Part shown: in pieces, positions 55,454 to 63,908 of the stretch
Layout of the letters: each line of letters begins with the position of its first letter
Numbering within the stretch: the stretch's first letter is position 1
Assembly (NCBI RefSeq): GCF_000342165.1
Contig: NZ_AMRV01000003.1
Coordinates: 310,001-374,000, forward strand
Length of the DNA stretch: 64,000 nucleotides
Reading direction: 5' to 3'
Source of the DNA: Pacificimonas flava
Lineage (GTDB): Bacteria > Pseudomonadota > Alphaproteobacteria > Sphingomonadales > Sphingomonadaceae
Translations under genes and position numbers: made by a program
Notes under the pieces: generated by a model
Told to the model about the DNA's origin: nothing
The model's database searches: none
What the model saw: only the letters and a program-made list of their open reading frames with translations

Positions 55454-57208
55454 TTGCCGACCTTTCTCGCCTTCCTGATCCTGATGATCGCCGCCCCGGC
55501 GGCGGCGCAGTTGCCACCGGACGGACTGGCGATGGTCGGGCGCCTCTGCGCAAGCGGAACGTCTGATGGCGGCGCATTTCCAGGCGATACCCTTCTTCAT
55601 ACGAACTGCGACCGGCGCGATCTGCAACCGAGTAGCCCGCGTGTCTGGGCGGCGGCCGAACTGTCCGATCTTGACCTGACGGACGAGTCGCTCGTGCTGA
55701 CGTTCGATCCCGTCATGTTCGACGCCGTGGAGGTGCGCGCCGCCTACGGCGACGGCACCGTTCTGACGCGCCGGTACGATTCCGCGCTGTCCGCGTCGCA
55801 CTGGCTGCCGATCAGCCGGACCTGGTTACCGGTGCCGCGCCATGCCGGCTCGCCTCTTGCAACGCTTGCCGTGGCGGTGGACGGGCCACGCTCCCGCGAC
55901 ACGTTCGAGACGCTGGTCCTTCGTGAGCGCTCGACCCTGCTCGCGGCGAAGATGTCGCGCTCTCTCCAGTTCGCCGCGCTGCTGATGGTGATGGCGCTGC
56001 CGATCTTCTACAATGTCGTGTTCTTCGCCGTTCTGCGCGAACGGTTCGTGCTGTGGCATTCGGTGCTTCTGGGATCGGCCTTCGTCTACACCGCCTCCTC
56101 GACCGGCATGATCTACCTTGCGCTGCCGCAACTCGCCCTCTGGCTGCGCTGGGTGATCAGCGCCGGCTCCTTCACCATTGGTGTGTCCGCAGCGCTGATG
56201 TTCGCGCGCGACTTCATCGAACCGGGAAAGATGCCCGTCTGGCAGCACCGGTTGCTGGCCGGGGTTCCGGTCATGCTGATCATCGTTACTGCTCTGATGC
56301 TGTTCGGCGGTCCGAACGGCCGCGCCGAAATCCAGACGCTCTATTACGCCTCCTTCGCGCCCGTCCTCGTCCTTTGCGCCTGTGTCGTCGTATCGGCGCT
56401 GCGCCGTGGCAGCCGTTCGGCGAAGTTCCTTGCCGCGTCATGGACTGCGATCATCCTGGCGGGGATCGAACGTATCGTGGATGGTGTCGGCCTCTATGTC
56501 GCGACGAGCGAAAGCGAGGCCTATATGTATTATGCCGTCTGCTTCGAAACCCTCGTGACCGCACTTGGCGTGGCGGACCGCTTCATGCATTTGAAGCGTG
56601 AGCGTGACCGCGAACATTCCGCCCGCGTCCAGCTGTCCACAATGGTGGAAACCGACCTTCTTACCGGGCTGCGCAACCGCCTGTGTCTGCAGCGGGACTG
56701 GGCCTCGCGGGGCTACACGGCGCTCGCCATCGTCGACCTGGACTGCTTCAAGCAAGTCAACGACGATTATGGGCACGAACTGGGCGACCGGGTTCTGCGC
56801 ACCGCCGCAGTCGCGATGTCCGCCGCGGACGAGGAGCGTGTGCACGTCTACCGCTGGGGCGGGGAAGAGTTCGTTCTCGGTATCCACGCACGCTCGCCGG
56901 AGGAGGCGGTCCTGCTGACGCAGGCTGCGCGCGAGGCCATCGAGGTACGCATCGCGGCTCGCATTCCGGAGTTGCGGCGCGCCGTTACGGCCAGTGCCGG
57001 GATGACGCCTGCGCAGGGGATCGATTTCGACAATGCCTTCCGCACCGCCGATGCGGCGCTGTTGCAAGCGAAGCGCAGTGGTCGCGACCGGCTTTCGGTG
57101 GCGGGTATAGCGGTCCAACCCGGCACGGCAGACCCGCAGCGGGATGCGAAGACGCCGCCGGAACATGTCCATCCCTATGACAAGACCGCCGCATTCCTGC
57201 GAAAGTGA
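55454..57208 (+). CDS. Membrane diguanylate cyclase (7TMR-DISM-like sensor with GGDEF)
   Basis: 584 residues. A signal peptide (FLAFLILMIAAPAAAQ) is followed by an extracytoplasmic domain, seven membrane helices of the 7TMR-DISM kind (about 180-380), and a GGDEF domain with DLLTGLRNR, IVDLDCFKQVNDDYGHELGD and the active-site WGGEEF. It is expected to make cyclic di-GMP. The position of the RxxD inhibitory site is occupied by EERV, so product inhibition is probably absent. The start is TTG 55454 after GGGGGGAG. The downstream YihY gene begins 12 bp later. Confidence 0.88.
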   Translation: MPTFLAFLILMIAAPAAAQLPPDGLAMVGRLCASGTSDGGAFPGDTLLHTNCDRRDLQPSSPRVWAAAELSDLDLTDESLVLTFDPVMFDAVEVRAAYGDGTVLTRRYDSALSASHWLPISRTWLPVPRHAGSPLATLAVAVDGPRSRDTFETLVLRERSTLLAAKMSRSLQFAALLMVMALPIFYNVVFFAVLRERFVLWHSVLLGSAFVYTASSTGMIYLALPQLALWLRWVISAGSFTIGVSAALMFARDFIEPGKMPVWQHRLLAGVPVMLIIVTALMLFGGPNGRAEIQTLYYASFAPVLVLCACVVVSALRRGSRSAKFLAASWTAIILAGIERIVDGVGLYVATSESEAYMYYAVCFETLVTALGVADRFMHLKRERDREHSARVQLSTMVETDLLTGLRNRLCLQRDWASRGYTALAIVDLDCFKQVNDDYGHELGDRVLRTAAVAMSAADEERVHVYRWGGEEFVLGIHARSPEEAVLLTQAAREAIEVRIAARIPELRRAVTASAGMTPAQGIDFDNAFRTADAALLQAKRSGRDRLSVAGIAVQPGTADPQRDAKTPPEHVHPYDKTAAFLRK

Positions 57209-57220
57209 ACATGACACGCC

Positions 57221-58123
57221 ATGCCGCGTTGGCCCTGGATGGACTATCATTCGACGTCGCAGAACCATCTCGCCATCGCGCGCCGCGCCTGGAAAGAAGC
57301 CGATAGCGACAATGTCGGTCTGATCGCGGCGGGCGTCGCCTTCTACGGTTTCCTCGCCTTCGTGCCGATGCTGGCCGCCATCGTCTTGGGCTACGGCGTC
57401 TTTTCCGACCCGTCCGATGTGATGCGCCATGCCGCCCTTCTCGACGATGTCCTGCCGCGCGATGTGGCCGACATTATCAGCGATCAGCTAGGCGCCATTG
57501 CCGGGGCGGAGCAGAAGCGCACGGTGTTCGGCCTCATTCTCGCTCTGGCGATCGCGATCTACGGCGCCATGAAGGGTGCGAAGGCGATCGTCGTCGCGCT
57601 GAACATCGTCCATGGACGGGAGGAGCGCCGCGGCTTTTTCAGCCAGATGGCGACGTCGGCGCTGATCACCCTTGCCCTTGTCGCCACTGCCCTTGCCATG
57701 ATGCTGGCGATTACAGCGCTCGGTTACCTGGAACGGCTGCTTCCCGGCCTGCCGCTCGCGGCGATCACTCTCATCCGCGCTGCCTTCTGGCTGGCCGCCG
57801 GTTTTGCGGCCGCGTGCGGGCTGGGCATGATCTACCGTTATGGCCCCGACCGGCGGGCCGTGCCGCTGCGGCACCTGCTGCCGGGATCGATCCTCGCGAC
57901 ACTGGGCTTCGTTCTGGTCAGCCTCGGGTTCGGCTTCTACGTCGCGAACTTCGGAAGCTACAACGCCACCTACGGCGCTCTTGGCGCAGTCGTCGTCATG
58001 CTCATGTGGCTCTATCTTAGCGCCTATGTTCTTCTTCTCGGCTCCGAGGTGAACGCTGCGCGCGACCTGGTGGCAGCCGAGGACGCGGCGCAGGAGGGAG
58101 AGGCGGAACCTGCGCGCGCCTAG
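57221..58123 (+). CDS. YihY/BrkB-family inner-membrane protein
   Basis: A 300-residue six-helix membrane protein of the YihY/virulence-factor-BrkB family. Seen are the N-terminal GLIAAGVAFYGFLAFVPMLAA and the final helix segment YNATYGALGAVVVMLMWLYLSAYVLLLGSEVNA (key parts: GVAFYGFLAFVP, TYGALGAVVVMLMWLY, GSEVNA). Function is uncertain; a transporter role has been suggested for relatives. It is co-directional with the GGDEF gene and overlaps the convergent SET gene by 4 bp. Confidence 0.9.
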   Translation: MPRWPWMDYHSTSQNHLAIARRAWKEADSDNVGLIAAGVAFYGFLAFVPMLAAIVLGYGVFSDPSDVMRHAALLDDVLPRDVADIISDQLGAIAGAEQKRTVFGLILALAIAIYGAMKGAKAIVVALNIVHGREERRGFFSQMATSALITLALVATALAMMLAITALGYLERLLPGLPLAAITLIRAAFWLAAGFAAACGLGMIYRYGPDRRAVPLRHLLPGSILATLGFVLVSLGFGFYVANFGSYNATYGALGAVVVMLMWLYLSAYVLLLGSEVNAARDLVAAEDAAQEGEAEPARA

Positions 58124-58533
58124 GATGCGGCCCTAGAGACGGCGGCACCGAACATGCGGCCCGGCTGCATGATAAAGGCGGGATCGAATTCGGCATAGTT
58201 GCAGACGAGTTCTTCGCCCGCAACGATGTCGCGAATCGCCCATCCCGTTTCCGGATCGGTGAAGTTCGTGTTCGGCGTGTCGCTGTGGTTCATAAATCGG
58301 CCGTGATCGAACTCGAGGACCGTCAGCCCCTCGCGGGTCATGTGCGGATAACCGTAGCGTTCCACGAACTGCTTTTGCAGCGGTGGCAGCGCCAGCATCT
58401 CCGCCGCCCCCAGCAACAGGTCGAAACGTTCGTCCAGAGTCCAGATCGGAGTACCTGCAGGAATGAACTCACCTGCGAAAACGCCGACACCCTCGATCGC
58501 GCTGGGGCCGACATAAGTGGGAACGATCATCAT
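58120..58533 (-). CDS. SET-domain protein
   Basis: 137 residues from the first of two adjacent ATG codons (58533, 58530). The SET fold is clear: VGPSAIEGVGVFAGEFIPAGTPIW, RFMNHSDTPNTNF (the NHS knot motif) and GEELVCNYAEFDP (the conserved tyrosine). SET proteins are usually S-adenosylmethionine-dependent lysine methyltransferases; the target here is unknown. No post-SET cysteines are present. The longer upstream frame (to 58707) lacks homology-like features. It is convergent with the YihY gene. Confidence 0.82.
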   Translation of the reverse strand: MMIVPTYVGPSAIEGVGVFAGEFIPAGTPIWTLDERFDLLLGAAEMLALPPLQKQFVERYGYPHMTREGLTVLEFDHGRFMNHSDTPNTNFTDPETGWAIRDIVAGEELVCNYAEFDPAFIMQPGRMFGAAVSRAAS

Positions 58534-58707
58534 CGCTCTATAATCCGGGCGCGTCGGTAAGCGGGCGCCCACGCATCGGCCGCAGCAGCGGACGACGAGG
58601 TTGGAGATTATCGGCTTTCGAGGGATGCGCAATAGGACAGATGAACCCAGCCGCATGGTCCATCCCCTCGATGCCAACTCCTCGTTAGGAAACGGATATC
58701 CGGACAC

Positions 58708-58740
58708 AAAAAGGGCGGCTCCGGATGTCCGGGGCCGCCC
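58708..58740 (-). terminator. Rho-independent terminator of rplJL
   Basis: On the minus strand GGGCGGCCCCGGA pairs with TCCGGAGCCGCCC (about 12 bp with one mismatch), followed by TTTTTG. It lies 42 bp after rplL and shows that the rplJL transcript ends before rpoBC. Confidence 0.9.
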
Positions 58741-58781
58741 CTCTCCTAAACCCTACGGCCCCTTGCGGGACCGGCATTGGC

Positions 58782-59156
58782 TTACTTCAGCTCGACGGTG
58801 CCGCCGGCTTCTTCGATCTTCTTCTTGACCTCTTCGGCCTCGTCCTTGCTGACGCCTTCCTTCAGCGGTTTCGGCGCGCCCTCGACGAGCGCCTTGGCTT
58901 CGCCGAGGCCGAGGCCGGTGATCGCGCGGACTTCCTTGATGACCTGGATCTTCTTGCCGCCGTCGCCCGTCAGGATGACGTCGAACTCGGTCTTCTCTTC
59001 AGCGGCTTCGGCTGCACCGCCGGCGGCTGCCGGAGCGGCTGCAACAGCGGCGGCAGCGGAAACGCCCCACTTCTCTTCCAGCATCTTGGACAGGTCGGCG
59101 GCTTCCAGCACCGTCAGTTCGGAAAGCTGCTCAACGATTTTTTCGAGATCTGCCAT
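58782..59156 (-). CDS. rplL: Ribosomal protein bL12 (L7/L12)
   Basis: 124 residues, normal length. The N-terminal dimerisation domain [31 protein letters not shown] is followed by an alanine-rich hinge. The C-terminal domain [43 protein letters not shown] (key parts: [31 protein letters not shown]) binds translation factors. It forms the ribosomal stalk with L10. It lies 79 bp after rplJ and is followed by a strong terminator instead of rpoB. Confidence 0.98.
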   Translation of the reverse strand: MADLEKIVEQLSELTVLEAADLSKMLEEKWGVSAAAAVAAAPAAAGGAAEAAEEKTEFDVILTGDGGKKIQVIKEVRAITGLGLGEAKALVEGAPKPLKEGVSKDEAEEVKKKIEEAGGTVELK

Positions 59157-59235
59157 GATATTACTTCCTTCGGTTCTCTAATGGGCCGGGAAAAACAGGC
59201 CCGTTGGTTCGGTACAAAGGGCGCGGGCGCCGCTC

Positions 59236-59751
59236 TTATGCGTCTTCCTTGGCGGCATAGGCGCCGAAGACGCGGGCAAGCTGGCCGGCCGGGGCCGCGG
59301 CGATCTGGGCGATCTTCGTCGCCGGGGCCTGAACGAGGCCGACGATCTTCGCACGCAGTTCATCGAGGCTGGGCAGCGCCGCAAGCTGGTTCACTTCGGC
59401 CGCGCTCAGGATGGTTTCGCCCATGGCGCCGCCGACGATTTCAAGCTTCTCATTAGCCTTGGCGAAATCGCTGGCCGCCTTCGCCGCCGCCACCGGGTCG
59501 CCCGATGTCGCCAGCGCGGTCGGACCGACGAACAGATCGGTGATCGGTTCGTACTGCGTATCCTTAAGCGCGATCTTGGTGAGCCGGTTTTTCGCGACCT
59601 TGTAGCTGGCGCCAGCGTCCCGCATCTTCGCGCGCAGGTCTTCGACCTGAGCGACGGTGAGACCGTGGTTCCGCGTCACGACGACGACGGCGGACTCGTT
59701 GAAGGTACGGTTCAGCGTAGCGACCATCTCGGTCTTTTCTGCGCGATCCAT
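59236..59751 (-). CDS. rplJ: Ribosomal protein uL10
   Basis: 171 residues. The N-terminal rRNA-binding domain shows DRAEKTEMVATLNRTFNES, VVVVTRNHGLTVAQV and LRAKMRDAGASYKVAKNRL (typical L10). The C-terminal helix that binds L12 dimers is present. It has a 420-bp upstream region with its own promoter-like sequence, so L10 autoregulation at the leader is likely. Confidence 0.97.
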   Translation of the reverse strand: MDRAEKTEMVATLNRTFNESAVVVVTRNHGLTVAQVEDLRAKMRDAGASYKVAKNRLTKIALKDTQYEPITDLFVGPTALATSGDPVAAAKAASDFAKANEKLEIVGGAMGETILSAAEVNQLAALPSLDELRAKIVGLVQAPATKIAQIAAAPAGQLARVFGAYAAKEDA

Positions 59752-60032
59752 GCTCCACTCCTACAAATGCCCCGCACGCCGGCAGGGCCTGCGCGCGGAA
59801 CGGCTCATGTTCGGACGCACAGCCGCATCAGGGCGGCGCGCCCATACGATGTCCGATGGAAGAGGGGGGTGCCCGGACCGCCGGTGCGCCGCTGGGGGCG
59901 AAAGGTCGGCAGACCGTTTCTGATCTCTCTTCCGTCTCATGCCGGCGAAATTTAAGCCGGGCTGGCCCGGCGCCTGCAATCTCGGACGGTGACGCGTCCC
60001 CCGCATAGGTGCGAAGAAACGCGGTCGCGACC

Positions 60033-60060
60033 CACATAGACGCCAGCGCCGCCGAGTCAA
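60033..60060 (-). promoter_or_regulatory. Sigma70-type promoter upstream of rplJL
   Basis: Minus strand TTGACT, 16-base spacer, TATGTG. It lies just past the rplKA terminator and about 280 bp before rplJ, giving a long leader typical of L10 control. Between it and the terminator is a small perfect hairpin (GTGCGC...GCGCAC, 60069-60087). The rest of 59752-60171 shows no gene. Confidence 0.5.
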
Positions 60061-60106
60061 GCGAGGAGGTGCGCGCCCTTTGCGCACGAACCGTAATAGC
60101 GCCCAA

Positions 60107-60146
60107 TGAAAAGGGCCGGAACGCTGCTGCGCTCCGGCCCTTTCAT
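60107..60146 (-). terminator. Terminator after rplKA
   Basis: GGGCCGGA and TCCGGCCC form an 8-bp stem extended by ATGAAA/TTTCAT, with a GC-rich loop. On the minus strand the stem is followed by TTTTCAT. It lies about 25 bp after the rplA stop. Confidence 0.8.
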
Positions 60147-60171
60147 GACTTCTTCGCAATGCGCGAACGCG

Positions 60172-60870
60172 TCAGGCGTTGGCGACATCCGTGATGTCGA
60201 CCTTGACGCCCGGACCCATGGAGCTGGTCAGCGCGATCTTGCGCACAAACTTGCCCTTGGCGCCGGTCGGCTTCGCCTTGACGACGGCGTTCACGAACGC
60301 CTCGAAGTTTTCCTTCAGGTCCGCTTCGGAGAAGCTGGCCTTGCCAATGCCGGCATGAACGATACCAGCCTTCTCGACGCGGTACTGCACCTGGCCGCTC
60401 TTGGCGTCCTCGACGGCCTTCACGACGTCGGGCGTGACCGTGCCCAGCTTCGGGTTCGGCATCAGGCCCTTCGGACCCAGGATCTTTCCGAGACGGCCGA
60501 CGACACCCATCATGTCCGGCGTCGCGATGACGCGGTCATAGTTGAGGTTGCCGCCCTGCATGTCTTCCATCAGGTCCTCGGCGCCCACGACGTCCGCGCC
60601 GGCTTCCTTGGCCTTCTCCGCGTTGTCGCCCTTGGCGAACACGGCGACGCGCATGGTCTTGCCGGTCCCCTTGGGCAGGTTCACCATGCCGCGCACCTGC
60701 TGGTCGGCGTGACGCGGATCGACGCCCAGGTTCATGGAAACCTCGATGGTTTCGTCGAACTTGGCGGTCGCCAGGCTCTTGACGAGGCCGATCGCCTCAT
60801 CCGGTCCGTACAGCTTTTCGCGATCGACCTTGGACGCCAGGTCCTTCTGCTTCTTTGTCAGCTTTGCCAT
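60172..60870 (-). CDS. rplA: Ribosomal protein uL1
   Basis: 232 residues. Typical L1 motifs: [35 protein letters not shown] (here [11 protein letters not shown] and LPKGTGK), [16 protein letters not shown], and [29 protein letters not shown] ([17 protein letters not shown]). L1 forms the ribosomal stalk at the E site and usually represses its own rplKA messenger. The start is four bases after the rplK stop. Confidence 0.98.
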   Translation of the reverse strand: MAKLTKKQKDLASKVDREKLYGPDEAIGLVKSLATAKFDETIEVSMNLGVDPRHADQQVRGMVNLPKGTGKTMRVAVFAKGDNAEKAKEAGADVVGAEDLMEDMQGGNLNYDRVIATPDMMGVVGRLGKILGPKGLMPNPKLGTVTPDVVKAVEDAKSGQVQYRVEKAGIVHAGIGKASFSEADLKENFEAFVNAVVKAKPTGAKGKFVRKIALTSSMGPGVKVDITDVANA

Positions 60871-60874
60871 TGTC

Positions 60875-61306
60875 TCAGCCCTCCACCACGACGAGGCCCA
60901 TCGAACGGGCGGAACCCGCGATGATCTTTTCGGCCTGATCCAGGTCGTTCGCGCTCAGATCGGCCATCTTCTTCTCGGCGATGTCGCGCAGCACGCTGCG
61001 CTTGATCTCACCGGCGATTTCCGTGCCCGGCGCCTTCGAACCCGACTTCATGTTCAGCGCCTTCTTGATGAAATAGGTCGCCGGCGGCGTCTTGGTGACG
61101 AAGCTGAACGAGCGGTCGGCATAGACCGTGATCGTCGTCGGAATCGGGGCCGACTTTTCCATCTCCTGCGTGGCGGCGTTGAACGCCTTGCAGAATTCCA
61201 TGATGTTGACGCCGCGCTGACCGAGGGCGGGGCCCAGCGGCGGCGACGGATTGGCGGCGCCCGCGGGCACCTGCAGGTTGATGTAACCTGTAATCTTCTT
61301 TGCCAT
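60875..61306 (-). CDS. rplK: Ribosomal protein uL11
   Basis: 143 residues. It starts [20 protein letters not shown] and continues [24 protein letters not shown] (shown as [18 protein letters not shown]), the thiostrepton-binding N-domain. The C-domain [34 protein letters not shown] ends with the conserved [10 protein letters not shown]11 binds the GTPase-associated centre of 23S rRNA. It is coupled to rplA. Confidence 0.98.
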   Translation of the reverse strand: MAKKITGYINLQVPAGAANPSPPLGPALGQRGVNIMEFCKAFNAATQEMEKSAPIPTTITVYADRSFSFVTKTPPATYFIKKALNMKSGSKAPGTEIAGEIKRSVLRDIAEKKMADLSANDLDQAEKIIAGSARSMGLVVVEG

Positions 61307-61410
61307 CTTATCGTCCTTTCTCAGACTTAGCGGTCAAACAGCGGCACATGACGTGCTGCCTCCCGCGCTCAACATCCCGTCAGGCCGCCGAGGACCTGAA
61401 CGGGAATCCC

Positions 61411-61950
61411 TTACTTGACGCGTTCCACCTGATCGAAGTTGAGTTCGACCGGCGTCGCGCGTCCGAAAATCGAAACGGAGACCTTCACGCGGCCCTTCTC
61501 GAAATCGATTTCCTCGACAATGCCGTTGAAGCTGGCGAACGGGCCGTCCAGCACCTTCACCTCGTCGCCGATCTCGAAATCGACCTTGATCTGCTGCTTC
61601 GGCTTCGCCGCCTCATCGTCCTTGGTGGACATGATCCGGTCGGCCTCCGCCTGACTGATCGGCGTCGGCTTGCCGCCCACGCCCAGAAAACCCGTCACCT
61701 TCGGCGTGTTGTTGATCAGGTGGAAGACGTCGTCCGTCATATGCACCTTCGCCAGCACATAGCCGGGAAAGAAGCGGCGCTCGGTCTGCACCTTCTTGCC
61801 GCGACGGATCTCGGTGACCTCCTCGGTCGGGACCTCGATCGCCTCGACAAGCTGTTCCAGCCCCAGACGGTTCGCCTCGGCGAGGACGGCCTCCTTCACC
61901 TTCTTCTCGAAACCCGAATAGGCCTGAACGATGTACCAGCGCGCTGCCAT
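61411..61950 (-). CDS. nusG: Transcription termination/antitermination protein NusG
   Basis: 179 residues. The NGN domain shows WYIVQAYSGFEKKVKEAV, RRFFPGYVLAKVHM and INNTPKVTGFLG. The C-terminal KOW domain shows GDEVKVLDGPFASFNGIVEEID and PVELNFDQVERV. NusG binds RNA polymerase and couples it to Rho or the ribosome. It lies 41 bp after secE. Confidence 0.98.
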   Translation of the reverse strand: MAARWYIVQAYSGFEKKVKEAVLAEANRLGLEQLVEAIEVPTEEVTEIRRGKKVQTERRFFPGYVLAKVHMTDDVFHLINNTPKVTGFLGVGGKPTPISQAEADRIMSTKDDEAAKPKQQIKVDFEIGDEVKVLDGPFASFNGIVEEIDFEKGRVKVSVSIFGRATPVELNFDQVERVK

Positions 61951-61991
61951 GCGTGTCTTTCCGTATTCTCTTTGAAGCTCAGTCGATCAGG

Positions 61992-62189
61992 TCAGCCGAG
62001 CGAAAGCACGAGCTGCACCAGCCGTCCCAAAACCTGATCCACACCGAGAAAGAAGACGCTGAGCAGCGACGTCATGATCAACACCATGATGGTGGTGACG
62101 ATCGTCTCCTGCCGCGTCGGCCAGGAAACCTTCGTCATTTCCTGGCGCACTTCGCGCATATATTTGGAGGGATTGAATTTCGCCGCCAC
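61992..62189 (-). CDS. secE: Preprotein translocase subunit SecE
   Basis: 65 residues from GTG 62189, which reproduces the usual start (MAAKFNPSKYMREVRQEMTK); the longer open frame upstream overlaps non-coding leader. The conserved VSWPTRQET amphipathic segment precedes the single membrane helix (TTIMVLIMTSLLSVFFLGV). AGGA lies close upstream. SecE holds SecY in the translocon. It is co-transcribed with tRNA-Trp and nusG. Confidence 0.93.
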   Translation of the reverse strand: MAAKFNPSKYMREVRQEMTKVSWPTRQETIVTTIMVLIMTSLLSVFFLGVDQVLGRLVQLVLSLG

Positions 62190-62390
62190 TGTCCTGCCCG
62201 TCTTCCTCAAACTTGTCCTGCCGCCGCACGGCCGGCTCCCCCATTCAACCCGCCCCGCCGTCAAAGCGGGGCGAATCGAGAACGCAGAAAACCGCCCGCA
62301 GCCCCCGACTCCATGTCCGGAGGCGCCGACTGCGCTGCCCTACCTAATGTCCCGGAGCCTCAATCGCCAGTAGGGCCGGCGAAGGAGAAC

Positions 62391-62466
62391 TGGCAGGGGC
62401 GGAGGGACTCGAACCCACGGCCCTCGGTTTTGGAGACCGATGCTCTACCAACTGAGCTACACCCCT
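62391..62466 (-). tRNA. tRNA-Trp (anticodon CCA)
   Basis: A full cloverleaf on the minus strand. The acceptor AGGGGTG pairs with CGCCCCT (one G-U), the D-arm holds AGCTCAGTTGGTAGAGC, the anticodon stem TCGGT/ACCGA encloses CTCCAAA, the T-arm carries GTTCGAGTC, and the discriminator G with encoded CCA ends it. 76 nt. The tRNA-Trp-secE-nusG order is the classical one. Confidence 0.98.
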
Positions 62467-62483
62467 AGAGCCCGGGACAGGCG

Positions 62484-62512
62484 CCTATAGGCCCCGTCGT
62501 CAGCACTGGCAA
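62484..62512 (-). promoter_or_regulatory. Sigma70-type promoter of tRNA-Trp
   Basis: Minus strand TTGCCA, 17-base spacer, TATAGG, ending about 18 bp before the mature tRNA 5' end. It likely also drives secE and nusG. Confidence 0.65.
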
Positions 62513-62641
62513 GGGAAACGCGCTTCGGACATCCGGCGCCGGTGCCAGGAGGGCGTCAGCCCGTCGTGAGATTTTAAAATACGGTTCCGGAACTTTTCGG
62601 CGCGGGATACGTGCCGACGCGAAACCGGGCCGCCCGCTGGC

Positions 62642-62657
62642 TGGCATGCCCCGTGCA
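62642..62657 (+). promoter_or_regulatory. Sigma54-like promoter upstream of the PEP-CTERM gene
   Basis: TGGCATG-CCCC-GTGCA has the -24 GG (62643-62644) and -12 GC (62655-62656) with exactly ten bases between and two mismatches to TGGCACG-N4-TTGCA. The predicted start near 62668 leaves a leader of about 42 nt. Sigma54 control of PEP-CTERM proteins through PrsK/PrsR-type systems is documented in other bacteria. Confidence 0.6.
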
Positions 62658-62709
62658 TGGAAGCGTTCGCCATATTGTAAATGGTTAACGCTTAAAGAGT
62701 GGGAGTAGC

Positions 62710-63309
62710 ATGAGTATGCGTATTTTTGCCGCCGCGGCGACCGCCGCAGCCCTGTTGGCCGGAACCTCCGCCAGCGCTGCCGTCGTTGGATATAGCCCCA
62801 ACGCCGACTTCAGCGATTCGCCCTTCACCATCGATATCGGTCAGGGCGTCAGCTACACATTTTCCAATGCCGGTCCCGGCGGTTTCTTCGGAACCGATCT
62901 GCCGGCCGTTTCGACGACGGGCAGCGCGACCGTTGCGAGCCTTGGCCCGCCGTTCAACAGCGAGCCGCAGCCAACGACCTATTTCACCGACGACAGCCGC
63001 GCGCCCTTCATCGACGGTGATCTGCTTGCGCTGTTCGAAGGCTATGACGAGCCGGCGACGATCGACGCGCCGGTGGATTCGTTCATCGCCCTGCGCTTCG
63101 ATCTTGCCGATGGCACGCGGTACGGGTTCGCCCGCCTTGCCGGCACGACGCTGTTCGATTTCGCCTATGAAAGCGACGTCGACACCGGAATTCAGGCCGG
63201 TGCCGATCCGGAGGTCGCCTTCGACGTGCCGGAACCCGGCATGATCGGATTGCTCGGCCTGGGTGTTGTCGGGATTGCCGCAGCGCGTCGCCGCCGCCGC
63301 ACGGCATAA
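62710..63309 (+). CDS. PEP-CTERM sorting-domain protein
   Basis: 199 residues. A Sec signal peptide (MRIFAAAATAAALLAGTSASA) is followed by a beta-rich body and a C-terminal PEP-CTERM tripartite signal: VPEPGM, a hydrophobic helix IGLLGLGVVGIAA, and RRRRR. Such proteins are processed by exosortase and often belong to exopolysaccharide or biofilm export systems. GGGAG precedes the ATG. No exosortase gene is in the window. Confidence 0.9.
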   Translation: MSMRIFAAAATAAALLAGTSASAAVVGYSPNADFSDSPFTIDIGQGVSYTFSNAGPGGFFGTDLPAVSTTGSATVASLGPPFNSEPQPTTYFTDDSRAPFIDGDLLALFEGYDEPATIDAPVDSFIALRFDLADGTRYGFARLAGTTLFDFAYESDVDTGIQAGADPEVAFDVPEPGMIGLLGLGVVGIAAARRRRRTA

Positions 63310-63323
63310 AGGTCCTGAAAAGT

Positions 63324-63355
63324 TGGAGGCCGCGCAGTTCGGCTGCGCGGCCTCC
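63324..63355. terminator. Strong hairpin between the PEP-CTERM and Hsp20 genes
   Basis: GGAGGCCGCGCAG, loop TTCGG, CTGCGCGGCCTCC: a perfect 13-bp stem between two convergent genes. Flanking AAAA on one side and ATTT on the other suggest bidirectional use. Confidence 0.85.
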
Positions 63356-63407
63356 ATCATATTTGCAAGACCCTAGAGGGGCGCCGTCCGGCGCCCGCTC
63401 ATGACAT

Positions 63408-63899
63408 TCAGGCCGCTGCCTTCTCGCCGGCAGCAGGCTTCCCGTCGAGAGACTGCCCCTCGATGGACTGGGGGCCCTGCTTGCCTCCAATATGGATCTT
63501 GCGCGGCTTCTTATGCTCCGGAATTTCCCGCACCAGGCCGATGTTAAGAAGCCCGTTTTCGAACGTCGCCTCGGTCACCTTGATGATCTCGGCAAGCTGA
63601 AAGCGGCGCTCGAACGCACGCTTGGCGATACCGCGGTGCAGAAATTCGCGATCTTCGGTCTCTTCGCCGGCGCGCCCGGATACGATCAGCACATTGTCCT
63701 GCACCGTCAGTTCCAGCTCGTCCTCGGCGAAGCCCGCAGCGGCCATCTGAATGCGATACTCGTTCTCGCCGAGCTTCTCGATATTGTAGGGCGGATAGCC
63801 ACCACCATCCTCGCTGCGGCCGGCGAATTCCGCCAGACGGCTGAGATTTTCAAAGCCGATCGAGGAGCGAAGGAGAGGGGTAAGGTCGAAACTACGCAT
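63408..63899 (-). CDS. Hsp20/alpha-crystallin family small heat-shock protein
   Basis: 163 residues, IbpA-like holdase. The N-terminal FDLTPLLRSSIGFENL is typical of alphaproteobacterial IbpA. The alpha-crystallin domain runs from PPYNIEKLGENEYRIQMAAAGF to FENGLLNIGLVREIPEHKKPRKI (key parts: YNIEKLGENEYRI, LIVSGRAG, FLHRGIAKRAFERRF, ENGLLNI). A glutamine/alanine-rich tail ends it. AAGGA precedes the ATG, but lies in a hairpin. Confidence 0.93.
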   Translation of the reverse strand: MRSFDLTPLLRSSIGFENLSRLAEFAGRSEDGGGYPPYNIEKLGENEYRIQMAAAGFAEDELELTVQDNVLIVSGRAGEETEDREFLHRGIAKRAFERRFQLAEIIKVTEATFENGLLNIGLVREIPEHKKPRKIHIGGKQGPQSIEGQSLDGKPAAGEKAAA

Positions 63900-63908
63900 G
63901 GGTCATCA

